From positions 1 through 6,432 of the forward strand of contig JALTLP010000109.1 of the NCBI GenBank assembly GCA_027001895.1: a DNA stretch of 6,432 bases, given 5' to 3'. Under the pieces are notes generated by a model. It was not told the DNA's origin, did no database searches, and worked only from the letters and a program-made list of their open reading frames with translations. This document shows, piece after piece, positions 1-5,956 of this stretch. The translations under genes and the position numbers were made by a program. Numbering within the stretch: the stretch's first letter is position 1; every line of letters begins with the position of its first letter. Source of the DNA: Chromatiales bacterium. GTDB lineage: Bacteria > Pseudomonadota > Gammaproteobacteria > UBA6429 > Thiohalophilaceae.

Positions 1-785
1 GCAACCGCACCACCGGATGAAATTCCACAAAAGATACCTTCTTTAGCAGCAAGTGCCCGGGTCGTGTCTTCGGCAGCCTGTTGACCAACATCAATGGTCA
101 TATCTACTCTGGCAGCTTGAAAGATAGATGGCAGATATTCCTTTGGCCAGCGACGAATACCAGGAATACTGGCACCTTCTTCAGGCTGTACCCCAACAAT
201 TTGTATCGCGTTATTCTGTTCTTTTAAGTAGCGTGAGTTGCCCATAATGGTTCCGGTTGTACCCATTGCACTGACAAAGTGAGTCACTGAACCTTTTGTA
301 TCGCGCCAGATTTCTGGCCCCGTAGTTTCGTAATGTGCCAGTGGGTTGTCCATATTTGAAAACTGATCAAGCACCCTTCCTTTACCCTCTGCCTGCATTT
401 GTAAGGCCAGATCACGCGCACCTTCCATGCTTTGTTCTTTGCTAACAAGAATAATCTCGGCACCATAAGCCTTCATTGCTGCGATTCGCTCGACTGTCAT
501 ATTATCCGGCATTATCAAAATCATCCGATAGCCTCGAATAGCGGCTGCCATTGCCAGCGCAATACCGGTATTACCACTCGTCGCTTCAATCAACGTGTCC
601 CCCGGTTTAATATCACCCCGTTGTTCAGCATGTTTAATCATACTAATGGCTGGCCTGTCTTTTACTGAACCTGCAGGATTATTGCCTTCCAGCTTAACCA
701 GGATTGTGTTACTGCTATCACCGGGCAAACGTTGCAGCCGAACCAGAGGAGTATTGCCAATAAAGGATTCGATTGTTGGAAACAT
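1..785 (-). CDS. cysM: Cysteine synthase B (O-acetylserine sulfhydrylase B), 3' end missing
   Basis: This PLP enzyme makes L-cysteine from O-acetyl-L-serine and sulfide in the cytoplasm; the CysM isoform can also use thiosulfate. The window holds 261 codons from the ATG at 785, and about 40 residues are cut off at the left edge (E. coli CysM has 303). Visible motifs are the N-terminal IGNTPLVRLQR, the PLP lysine K42 in NPAGSVKDR, the TSGNTG substrate loop at 69-74, the phosphate-binding GTTGT at 175-179, and ISSGGA near residue 257. The stretch GIRRWPKEYLP and the phrase PEEGASIPG follow CysM rather than CysK. The start aligns with the family N-terminus, although the Shine-Dalgarno sequence is weak (AAAGAG about 13 bases upstream). 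It is divergent from the Hpt gene. In pseudomonads cysM is found next to gacS, which bears on that neighbour's identity. Confidence 0.95.
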   Translation of the reverse strand, partial: MFPTIESFIGNTPLVRLQRLPGDSSNTILVKLEGNNPAGSVKDRPAISMIKHAEQRGDIKPGDTLIEATSGNTGIALAMAAAIRGYRMILIMPDNMTVERIAAMKAYGAEIILVSKEQSMEGARDLALQMQAEGKGRVLDQFSNMDNPLAHYETTGPEIWRDTKGSVTHFVSAMGTTGTIMGNSRYLKEQNNAIQIVGVQPEEGASIPGIRRWPKEYLPSIFQAARVDMTIDVGQQAAEDTTRALAAKEGIFCGISSGGAV

Positions 786-804
786 ATTGATATATTTGCT
801 CTTT

Positions 805-838
805 ATTTTACTGAAATTTATGATTTTTCTGTGATAAT
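805..838. promoter_or_regulatory. Possible face-to-face promoters for the Hpt gene (+) and cysM (-)
   Basis: On the plus strand an extended -10 element TGTGATAAT lies at 830-838 (TG, one base, then GATAAT). A poor -35 candidate TTTACT lies at 807-812 with a long 20-base spacer; a transcript would start near 845, about 30 bases before the Hpt start codon. On the minus strand a TAAAAT -10 candidate (810-805) with a weak ATCACA -35 (835-830) would place the cysM start near 798. If both are real, each promoter's -10 overlaps the other's -35, so the two polymerases would compete. These are consensus matches by eye in an AT-rich gap and are uncertain. Confidence 0.35.
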
Positions 839-855
839 CTTACACTAATTTCAGT
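810..855. repeat. Perfect 9-bp inverted repeat in the cysM/Hpt divergent promoter region
   Basis: ACTGAAATT at 810-818 is the exact reverse complement of AATTTCAGT at 847-855. The arms are 28 bases apart and flank the putative plus-strand -10 element; the left arm touches the putative cysM -10. The spacing (37 bp centre to centre) suggests two half-sites for a regulator, or chance in AT-rich DNA, rather than a simple hairpin. No known operator consensus was recognised. Confidence 0.4.
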
Positions 856-874
856 CAAAAATGATGCGTATCTG

Positions 875-1249
875 ATGAGTTTATTTGACAAAGAACTGGC
901 ATTAAACCAGGCGGGAGGCAATGCCGAACTGGCTCTGGAACTGTTTGAAATGCTGGTAAAAGACCTGCCCGCATATCAGCGCGCAATGAATCAGGCCTTT
1001 ACAGAAAACAACCGGGAAAATTCCTGGGAAGCCACCCATAAAATCCATGGTGGCACGGCCTATTGCGGTGTACCGGATTTAAAAGCAAGCTGTAAAACGC
1101 TTGAAGATATGATTAAAAATCTACAATCAGACGACGACATGCACAGTGAAACTATGCGTATTGCTGTAGAAAATTTAAACCACGAAATTACCCGGCTGAT
1201 TGATGCGGCTGACAGCATTAACAGCCAGTTAGCGCAAGGCGAAAAATAA
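875..1249 (+). CDS. Stand-alone histidine phosphotransfer (Hpt) protein of GacS/BarA type
   Basis: This 124-residue protein carries one Hpt domain and nothing else: no receiver, kinase or membrane segment. The motif HKIHGGTAYCGVPDLK at 55-70 marks the active site, with H55 the expected phosphoacceptor. It resembles the Hpt at the C-terminus of the hybrid kinases BarA and GacS, as does the N-terminal run AGGNAELALELFEML (13-27). Such domains relay phosphate between receiver domains in a four-step phosphorelay. The tail from about 84 is charged and probably helical. The ATG at 875 gives the family-like N-terminus. The upstream frame is open only from 824, has no further ATG, and does not look like a receiver domain. 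No convincing Shine-Dalgarno is visible. It lies between acpS (convergent) and cysM (divergent), close to where some gammaproteobacteria carry the full-length kinase. The function as an Hpt is well supported; the partners are unknown. Confidence 0.85.
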   Translation: MSLFDKELALNQAGGNAELALELFEMLVKDLPAYQRAMNQAFTENNRENSWEATHKIHGGTAYCGVPDLKASCKTLEDMIKNLQSDDDMHSETMRIAVENLNHEITRLIDAADSINSQLAQGEK

Positions 1250-1251
1250 TA

Positions 1252-1292
1252 TTAAAAATTAAAAAGACCGGATATCCTAAAACCAATTCTTT
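1252..1292 (-). terminator. Weak candidate terminator after acpS
   Basis: On the minus strand AAAGAATTGG (1292-1283) can pair with CCGGTCTTT (1271-1263) as a nine-pair stem with one bulged A and two G-U pairs, with an 11-base loop, followed by a U-rich run down to about 1252. The G-U pairs form only in the minus-strand RNA, which fits termination of the acpS operon rather than of the Hpt gene. The stem is weak, so termination may be partial or absent. Confidence 0.3.
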
Positions 1293-1326
1293 ATAATGTT
1301 TTTTTTGAGTCTGATACAAATACACT

Positions 1327-1704
1327 TTATTTTACAAGGGTAACATAGGCCACTGCATAGTCCTGCTCATCAGAAATACTAACATGACTTTCTGTTATAC
1401 CATTTTCCTGCAAATACTTTCCGGCCATATCCGAAAAGTTTAATATCGGTTTACCAAGTTTGTTATGCGTAATATAAATTTGTTTCAGGGTCACTCCATC
1501 ACGAAACCCGGTTCCCATGGCTTTGCTGGCTGCTTCTTTTGCAGCAAAACGCTTGGCTAACAACCGTGACGGTTCAGCATACTGCCGGTATTCACTTAAT
1601 TCTTCTTCTGAGAGAATGCGTTCTGCAAATTTGTCACCAAACTTATCGATATTATCCTGCATGCGTTGTATTCGCACGATATCTGTACCAATGCCAAATA
1701 TCAT
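1327..1704 (-). CDS. acpS: Holo-[acyl-carrier-protein] synthase
   Basis: AcpS transfers 4'-phosphopantetheine from coenzyme A to the conserved serine of apo acyl carrier protein, activating it for fatty acid synthesis in the cytoplasm. The 125-residue product has the usual family length. It shows the N-terminal GIGTDIV with the magnesium-binding D8 and the signature KRFAAKEAASKAMGTG (51-66) with E57, the second metal ligand. The start ATG overlaps the pdxJ stop in an ATGA (1704-1701), so translation is probably coupled. pdxJ-acpS is a very common pair in proteobacteria. This is the last gene of the minus-strand operon and faces the convergent Hpt gene across a 77-base gap. Confidence 0.97.
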   Translation of the reverse strand: MIFGIGTDIVRIQRMQDNIDKFGDKFAERILSEEELSEYRQYAEPSRLLAKRFAAKEAASKAMGTGFRDGVTLKQIYITHNKLGKPILNFSDMAGKYLQENGITESHVSISDEQDYAVAYVTLVK

Positions 1705-2423
1705 TGTCGTACCGCCAGCATTAAACGTTTCATTTCAGTTACCGCGGCTCCCAGGCCGGTAAAGACAGACTGAGCAATAATAGCATGACCTATATTAAGT
1801 TCTTCAATACCCTGAATTGCTGCTATTTGTTGTACGTTATGGTAGTGCAAACCGTGGCCGGCATTCACATGCAACCCCAGCTTATTGGCATATTCAACGG
1901 CTTCAACAATTCTGTAGTGTTCCTTGTTTTGAGCATCCTTGTTTTTTTCGTCTGCAAAATGGCCGGTGTGTATTTCGATAACCGGAGCACCTACTGCTTT
2001 TGCGGCATCAATTTGTTGCTTATCGGCATCGATAAATAACGACACACGAATACCTGCTTCGGCAAGTCGTTGACAGGCATCGGTCATTTTTTGTTGTTGC
2101 CCGGCAACATCAAGTCCACCTTCGGTTGTAAGCTCTTCTCTTTTTTCTGGAACCAGGCAACAGTCAGAGGGTTTATATTTTTCTGCAATAGCAATCATTT
2201 CTTCGGTAACGGCCATTTCCAGATTCATGCGGGTTTGTAATGTCTGACTAAGCAGCTCTACATCACGCTCCTGAATATGCCGCCTGTCTTCGCGCAAATG
2301 AATGGTAATTGCATCCGCACCGGCAAGTTCGGCAACCGCCGCCGCATGCACGACCTCGGGATAAACAGTGCCGCGTGATTGTCTTAGGGTGGCTACATGA
2401 TCGATATTGACACCAAGTAACAT
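1701..2423 (-). CDS. pdxJ: Pyridoxine 5'-phosphate synthase
   Basis: PdxJ condenses 1-deoxy-D-xylulose 5-phosphate with 3-amino-2-oxopropyl phosphate to give pyridoxine 5'-phosphate, the ring-closing step of the DXP-dependent vitamin B6 route. The 240-residue product is a TIM-barrel of normal length. Visible conserved parts are VNIDHVATLRQ (N6, D8, H9), HLREDRRH (H42, R44, H49), NLEMAVTEE (E69), CCLVPEKR, TTEGGLDV, NAGHG (H190) and ELNIGHAI. The open frame extends 20 codons upstream, into recO. The ATG at 2423 is chosen because it matches the family N-terminus and has a good Shine-Dalgarno, AAGGTG (2435-2430), six bases upstream. That site abuts the recO stop codon, so the two genes are probably coupled. 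The 3' end overlaps acpS by four bases. Confidence 0.97.
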   Translation of the reverse strand: MLLGVNIDHVATLRQSRGTVYPEVVHAAAVAELAGADAITIHLREDRRHIQERDVELLSQTLQTRMNLEMAVTEEMIAIAEKYKPSDCCLVPEKREELTTEGGLDVAGQQQKMTDACQRLAEAGIRVSLFIDADKQQIDAAKAVGAPVIEIHTGHFADEKNKDAQNKEHYRIVEAVEYANKLGLHVNAGHGLHYHNVQQIAAIQGIEELNIGHAIIAQSVFTGLGAAVTEMKRLMLAVRQ

Positions 2424-2429
2424 TTCCTT

Positions 2430-2435
2430 CACCTT
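2430..2435 (-). promoter_or_regulatory. Ribosome binding site that decides the pdxJ start
   Basis: AAGGTG lies six bases upstream of the ATG at 2423 and overlaps the last two bases of the recO stop codon. It supports the shorter pdxJ reading frame over the 20-codon extension into recO. Confidence 0.7.
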
Positions 2436-3189
2436 ATAAAATAGTTGTCTGAAATAATTTACGGGTTTTAAGTGGTTTGTCACCCAGGTGACTGGCTATA
2501 ATCATCCGCATAAGTTGTTTAGCCTGTCTAAGTGTATCTTTACCACTAAAGCTGCCGCGGTCAAGTTCAATTAAAGTTTTGCCACTCACCTGCAAGTCAG
2601 CGTTATCGTTTGTTTTATAAATACGTGGACCTTCTGCAATATCATACAGGTAAACCTGATCTTCTGTAACCGCTTTGCCTGTGCGAGCATCATGGGTTAG
2701 CACAAGACTGTATCCGGTTTCCTCAAGCAACCATTTTTCAAAATTACGCAAGGTGTTTTCAATGCTTTGTTTGTAGAACAGTTTATCCAGGGTATCCACG
2801 TAATAATAAAACAGGTCTGAATGTGGGTCTTCGAGGCTTACAAAACGTATTAATAATTCATTAAGATAATAAGCACTTAATAATGCTGAACCGCGTAATG
2901 ACCCCGTTACACTATTATTCTTCCGGAAGCTTGCAAGTTCTGCCGAGTTAAGTGTATATAAATCCCCTTTACCACTCCAGGAAATTAACAACGGTGTAAA
3001 AACCTGTAGTTTACCTGCAAAAGCTGACTTAAGCCGCCTGGCACCTTTTGCAATAAAGCGTATCCGTCCGTAATTTGCAGTAAAGGCATCGACTAGCAGG
3101 CTGGTATTCTGGTATGCGCGACTATGTAAAATATATGCAGGTTGCTGAAAAACTCTTTTGTAAGCTGAGTTTATCGGGTTACTGTTCAT
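2434..3189 (-). CDS. recO: DNA repair protein RecO
   Basis: RecO acts with RecR, and in some contexts RecF, to load RecA onto SSB-coated single-stranded DNA and to anneal complementary strands during gap repair. The 251-residue product has an N-terminal OB-fold: AYILHSRAYQNTSLLVDAF, then GRIRFIAKGARR, then a TPLL strand. An alpha-helical C-terminal domain follows (YYLNELLIRF; FEKWLLEETGY) and ends with the typical LGDKPLKTRKLF. No cysteine is present, so there is no zinc-binding cluster of the kind seen in some RecO proteins. The ATG at 3189 (MNSNP) is preferred over an in-frame TTG at 3201. It overlaps the end of era by 11 bases and has only a weak ribosome site, suggesting coupling to era. 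The pdxJ start lies 10 bases past the stop. Confidence 0.95.
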   Translation of the reverse strand: MNSNPINSAYKRVFQQPAYILHSRAYQNTSLLVDAFTANYGRIRFIAKGARRLKSAFAGKLQVFTPLLISWSGKGDLYTLNSAELASFRKNNSVTGSLRGSALLSAYYLNELLIRFVSLEDPHSDLFYYYVDTLDKLFYKQSIENTLRNFEKWLLEETGYSLVLTHDARTGKAVTEDQVYLYDIAEGPRIYKTNDNADLQVSGKTLIELDRGSFSGKDTLRQAKQLMRMIIASHLGDKPLKTRKLFQTTIL

Positions 3190-4084
3190 CCGTATAACCA
3201 AGTGATTTTAACATTTGCTCATCATCTGCCCAGCCTTCCTTAACCTTTACCCAGATTTCAATAAAAACCTTGCAACCGAACATTTCTTCCATATCAATTC
3301 TTGCCTGGGTTCCTACTTTTTTAAGCCGTTGCCCGGACTTACCAATAATAATGGGTTTCTGATTCTTACGCTCAACCAGGATAACCGCATTAATATTTAT
3401 CCTGTTATTTATTTCTTCAAACTTTTCAATCATTACTGTTAAATCGTAAGGCAGCTCCTGACCCAGTTGGCGTGTCAGTTTCTCACGAATAATTTCTGCA
3501 GCCAGAAACTTCATACTGCGATCAGTAAACTGGTCTTCCGGGTAAATCGGCTCTGATATATCCAGTAATGATTCAACTTCTTTTTCCAGTTCAGGTATGT
3601 ATTTTCCCTTTAAAGCGGATACAGGAAAAATTGCTTTAAAAGAAAACTTCTCACTGAGTTTTTGCATATAGGGCAGTAATGTATTCTTGTCTTCGAGCTG
3701 GTCAACTTTATTGATTACAAGGATCACCGGGTTCGTGGTGTCTTTAATCTTTTCAAATACCCATTCATCCTTGTCTGTCCAGACACCCGCTTCTACAACA
3801 AACAAAACCACATTGACATCTTCAATAATACTGTGCGCTGCACGATTCATATAACGATTCATTGCTCGTGGACTGTCCTTATGAACACCCGGAGTGTCAA
3901 CATAAATAGCCTGTGCATGTTCGGTTGTTTTTATACCAAGAATCTGATGACGTGTCGTTTGTGGTTTACGTGAAGTAATACAGAGCTTCTGACCTAAAAT
4001 ATGATTGAGTAATGTCGATTTACCAACATTTGGCCGCCCAATAATGGCAACATAACCGCACCTGAAATTTGCTTTAGCTGTCAT
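3179..4084 (-). CDS. era: GTPase Era, 16S rRNA-binding ribosome assembly factor
   Basis: Era is an essential GTPase that binds the 3' end of 16S rRNA and checks assembly of the 30S subunit, cycling at the inner membrane and in the cytosol. From the ATG at 4084 the product has 301 residues, the same as E. coli Era. It shows the G1 loop GRPNVGKS (16-23), the switch region SRKPQTTRH (38-46), G3 DTPG (63-66), G4 NKVD (125-128), and a C-terminal KH domain with the GKSGQRLKKVG loop, closing with the family-typical WVKVKEGWADD and SLGYTDEQ. The frame is open further into rnc, but only this ATG gives the family N-terminus. A GGAA lies 10 bases upstream. The gene overlaps rnc by 11 bases, the usual rnc-era coupling. 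Confidence 0.98.
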   Translation of the reverse strand: MTAKANFRCGYVAIIGRPNVGKSTLLNHILGQKLCITSRKPQTTRHQILGIKTTEHAQAIYVDTPGVHKDSPRAMNRYMNRAAHSIIEDVNVVLFVVEAGVWTDKDEWVFEKIKDTTNPVILVINKVDQLEDKNTLLPYMQKLSEKFSFKAIFPVSALKGKYIPELEKEVESLLDISEPIYPEDQFTDRSMKFLAAEIIREKLTRQLGQELPYDLTVMIEKFEEINNRININAVILVERKNQKPIIIGKSGQRLKKVGTQARIDMEEMFGCKVFIEIWVKVKEGWADDEQMLKSLGYTDEQ

Positions 4085-4751
4085 TATCGAGTAGTTCCAG
4101 AATTTGTTGAGCGACCTGTTGCTCGGCATAACGTCGACTCTTACCTTTAGCTTTTACAATCTTGCTGACAATATCCACTCTTCCTTCTACGGTAAATGTC
4201 TGGTCATGGGATTTACCTGTAATTGAGATAACATCATAAACCGGCAGCGGCAATCCACGTGCCTGTAAATATTCCTGTAACCGGGTTTTAGGATCTTTGC
4301 TAATTTCTTCTGGGTCAATTTTATCCAGCCGGACTTTAAATTGTGAAAGAATAAATTTTTCAGCCTGCGCTATTCCACCATCGAGATAGATTGCACCAAT
4401 AACAGCTTCATAGGCATCGGCGAGTATCGAAGCACGTCGATAGCCACCGCTTTTTAGCTCACCACTGCCCAGTCTGATGTATTCACCTAAATTAATATCT
4501 TTTGCCAGTTCAGAAAGTGTTTCACCTTTTACCAGACTTGATCGCATACGACTGAGCACACCTTCGTTACAGGCAGGGAAACGTGAAAATAATTCGGTAG
4601 AAATAACCAGACTTAATACAGAGTCGCCCAGAAATTCCAGACGTTCGTTATTCTGACTGTCTGCACTTCTGTGGGTTATAGCTGTTTCAAGTAATGTTGA
4701 ATCATTAAATGAATAACCAAGAATTTTTGACAGCGCATTTTTATTTTGCAT
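4074..4751 (-). CDS. rnc: Ribonuclease III
   Basis: RNase III cuts double-stranded RNA, processing the rRNA precursor and some mRNAs and small-RNA duplexes. The product has 225 residues, against 226 in E. coli. The catalytic domain holds the signature NERLEFLGDS (35-44) with E36, E39 and D43, and the second acidic pair D112 and E115 in ADAYEAVIGAIYLDGG. A double-stranded RNA-binding domain runs from about 152 to 221 (DPKTRLQEYLQARG, then a basic KAKGKSRRYAEQQVA). The ATG at 4751 lies six bases past the stop of the DUF4845 gene and no Shine-Dalgarno is evident, so translation is probably coupled to that gene. Because rnc sits deep in the operon, an E. coli-style leader hairpin for self-cleavage is not expected directly before it, and none was seen. 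Confidence 0.98.
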   Translation of the reverse strand: MQNKNALSKILGYSFNDSTLLETAITHRSADSQNNERLEFLGDSVLSLVISTELFSRFPACNEGVLSRMRSSLVKGETLSELAKDINLGEYIRLGSGELKSGGYRRASILADAYEAVIGAIYLDGGIAQAEKFILSQFKVRLDKIDPEEISKDPKTRLQEYLQARGLPLPVYDVISITGKSHDQTFTVEGRVDIVSKIVKAKGKSRRYAEQQVAQQILELLDNDS

Positions 4752-4757
4752 GTAGAA

Positions 4758-5126
4758 CTATTGAATGATGACTTCTTTCTGGAACACAGCAACGACATAC
4801 AGATTACCGATGACCTTTTCGCGAGCTTCGTAATCTACTTCAACAATTGTTTTACCATTTTGTTTGGTCACATAAATATCATCAGCCGTTACAGAATATA
4901 CAGAATTGATATTAAGGCGTTGCAGTAGTTTCTTTTTTATACTTCTTGTTGTGGCCGTTTTGAATCTGGGATCATTCTTTAGTCCGTCCAGTGAATCATA
5001 AACAGCAAAACCATCAAGATAAACAGGCACAAGACGAACAAATAACATAATAAACAGAACAGCGATAGCAATAATCAACAGCCAGCTTATTGCAGCCAAT
5101 CCACTTTGTTTTTGTTTTAATTGCAT
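4758..5126 (-). CDS. DUF4845 single-pass membrane protein
   Basis: This 122-residue protein belongs to the DUF4845 family, recognised by its form and by its fixed place between lepB and rnc in beta- and gammaproteobacteria. Its molecular function is not known. A short basic N-terminus (QLKQKQ) is followed by one hydrophobic segment at about 10-36, and the remaining 85 or so residues probably lie in the periplasm. They include a YDSLDGLKNDP helix, a basic TRSIKKKLLQRL segment, and a strand-rich end (TIVEVDYEAREKVIGNLYVVAVF). The N-terminus, with SGLAAISW before the hydrophobic run, resembles a type IV prepilin leader but lacks the glutamate at +5. The ATG at 5126 has the strongest ribosome site in the window, AGGAG seven bases upstream. 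Confidence 0.85.
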   Translation of the reverse strand: MQLKQKQSGLAAISWLLIIAIAVLFIMLFVRLVPVYLDGFAVYDSLDGLKNDPRFKTATTRSIKKKLLQRLNINSVYSVTADDIYVTKQNGKTIVEVDYEAREKVIGNLYVVAVFQKEVIIQ

Positions 5127-5133
5127 ACCGGGT

Positions 5134-5138
5134 CTCCT
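5134..5138 (-). promoter_or_regulatory. Strong ribosome binding site of the DUF4845 gene
   Basis: AGGAG lies seven bases before the ATG at 5126, within the 17-base gap after lepB. It is a near-perfect Shine-Dalgarno, in contrast to the weak or missing sites of rnc, recO and lepB. This suggests the DUF4845 gene is independently and well translated and may carry ribosomes onward to rnc. Confidence 0.75.
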
Positions 5139-5143
5139 GTAGT

Positions 5144-5956
5144 CTATTTAATTAAACTGATCCGTTGCCATTTAGGCCAGTGATTCCAGCCCTGCCAGTT
5201 CATCCAGATAGCAAAGGCGCGTCCTTTCAGATTTTCATCCGGGACAAAACCCCATACCCGACTGTCATTACTATTATCACGGTTATCTCCCATAACAAAA
5301 TAATGACCTTCCGGTACGGTTGTAACAAGGTCAAAATGAGCCGGCCCCGAACTTAATCGCATTTCGTGTTTATAACCTGCAAGATTTTCTTTGTACTTTG
5401 TATACTCTGTAAAACCAAAACTTGAACGGGATATTTCCTGACGTGTAACAAGTTCACCATTTAAGTATAGCTGTTTATTATGATATGCAACCTCATCGCC
5501 GGGCAAACCAATAACCCGTTTTATATAATCAACTTTTGGGTCACGAGGAAAACGAAACACCACAACGTCACCCCGTTCTGGTGTACCAAGGTCAAGTATT
5601 TTTTTATTCACTACCGGCACCCTGAGCCCATAAGTAAACTTACTGACCAGAATAAAATCGCCAATTTCCAGAGTTGGAATCATCGAACCGGAGGGTATTT
5701 TAAAAGGTTCCACAACAAAACCACGCAACACTAATACGATAAAGAATACCGGAAACAGGAAGCGAGAATATTCGACAAGGAAAGGTTCTGATTTATCATC
5801 AGCAGGCAAATCATGTTCACGCCCGACATTGTCGACAATATCGACCATCTCTTCGTCTTGTTGACGCTTTTTAGCAAAAAATAATGCATCGAATAACCAG
5901 ATGAGCCCAGTAATCAGTGCGCCTAATGCAAGTACCAGTGAAAAGTCTATTGTCAT
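5144..5956 (-). CDS. lepB: Signal peptidase I (leader peptidase)
   Basis: LepB removes signal peptides from secreted and membrane proteins on the periplasmic side of the inner membrane. The 270-residue product is a serine/lysine protease of family S26. It has two membrane segments (about 5-27 and 66-82) joined by a charged cytoplasmic loop, as in E. coli LepB. The catalytic serine is S91 in PSGSM and the general base is K146 in YIKRVIGLPGD. The box E motif GDNRDNSNDSR lies at 224-234, and the end WMNWQGWNHWP is typical of proteobacterial LepB. The start ATG overlaps the lepA stop in an ATGA (5956-5953), so the pair is probably translationally coupled. It is shorter than the 324-residue E. coli enzyme, but nothing essential appears to be missing. 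Confidence 0.97.
   Translation of the reverse strand: MTIDFSLVLALGALITGLIWLFDALFFAKKRQQDEEMVDIVDNVGREHDLPADDKSEPFLVEYSRFLFPVFFIVLVLRGFVVEPFKIPSGSMIPTLEIGDFILVSKFTYGLRVPVVNKKILDLGTPERGDVVVFRFPRDPKVDYIKRVIGLPGDEVAYHNKQLYLNGELVTRQEISRSSFGFTEYTKYKENLAGYKHEMRLSSGPAHFDLVTTVPEGHYFVMGDNRDNSNDSRVWGFVPDENLKGRAFAIWMNWQGWNHWPKWQRISLIK

Noticed and set aside
284..466. Minus-strand 60-codon open frame
   Set aside because: It lies wholly inside cysM in another frame of the same strand and has no recognisable protein features.
432..834. Plus-strand open frames at 432-668 and 595-834
   Set aside because: They lie antisense to cysM, whose minus-strand frame matches the family end to end. Their translations are low-complexity and unlike any family I recognise.
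1299..1306. T8 run downstream of the Hpt gene as a plus-strand terminator
   Set aside because: No stable hairpin directly precedes it on the plus strand. The GGATATCC palindrome at 1270-1277 has no room for a loop and is too far upstream.
1517..2039. Plus-strand open frames antisense to acpS and pdxJ
   Set aside because: The opposite strand carries two complete, well-conserved genes. These frames are shadows, including the hydrophobic one at 1785-2039.
2424..2483. 20-codon N-terminal extension of pdxJ
   Set aside because: It overlaps recO, does not match the PdxJ family N-terminus, and a good ribosome site precedes the ATG at 2423.
3190..3201. Upstream TTG start for recO
   Set aside because: It would lengthen the overlap with era and adds only four residues. 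The ATG at 3189 is the simpler choice, though the TTG cannot be excluded.
3215..3442. Plus-strand open frame antisense to era
   Set aside because: It is a shadow of a fully conserved minus-strand gene with no independent support.
4085..4129. 15-codon N-terminal extension of era
   Set aside because: It is rnc coding sequence in another frame. The ATG at 4084 gives exactly the family length and N-terminus.
4746..5734. Plus-strand open frames antisense to the DUF4845 gene and lepB (4746-4928, 5165-5356, 5480-5734)
   Set aside because: They have no family resemblance and no ribosome sites of note, and they are covered by recognised genes on the other strand.
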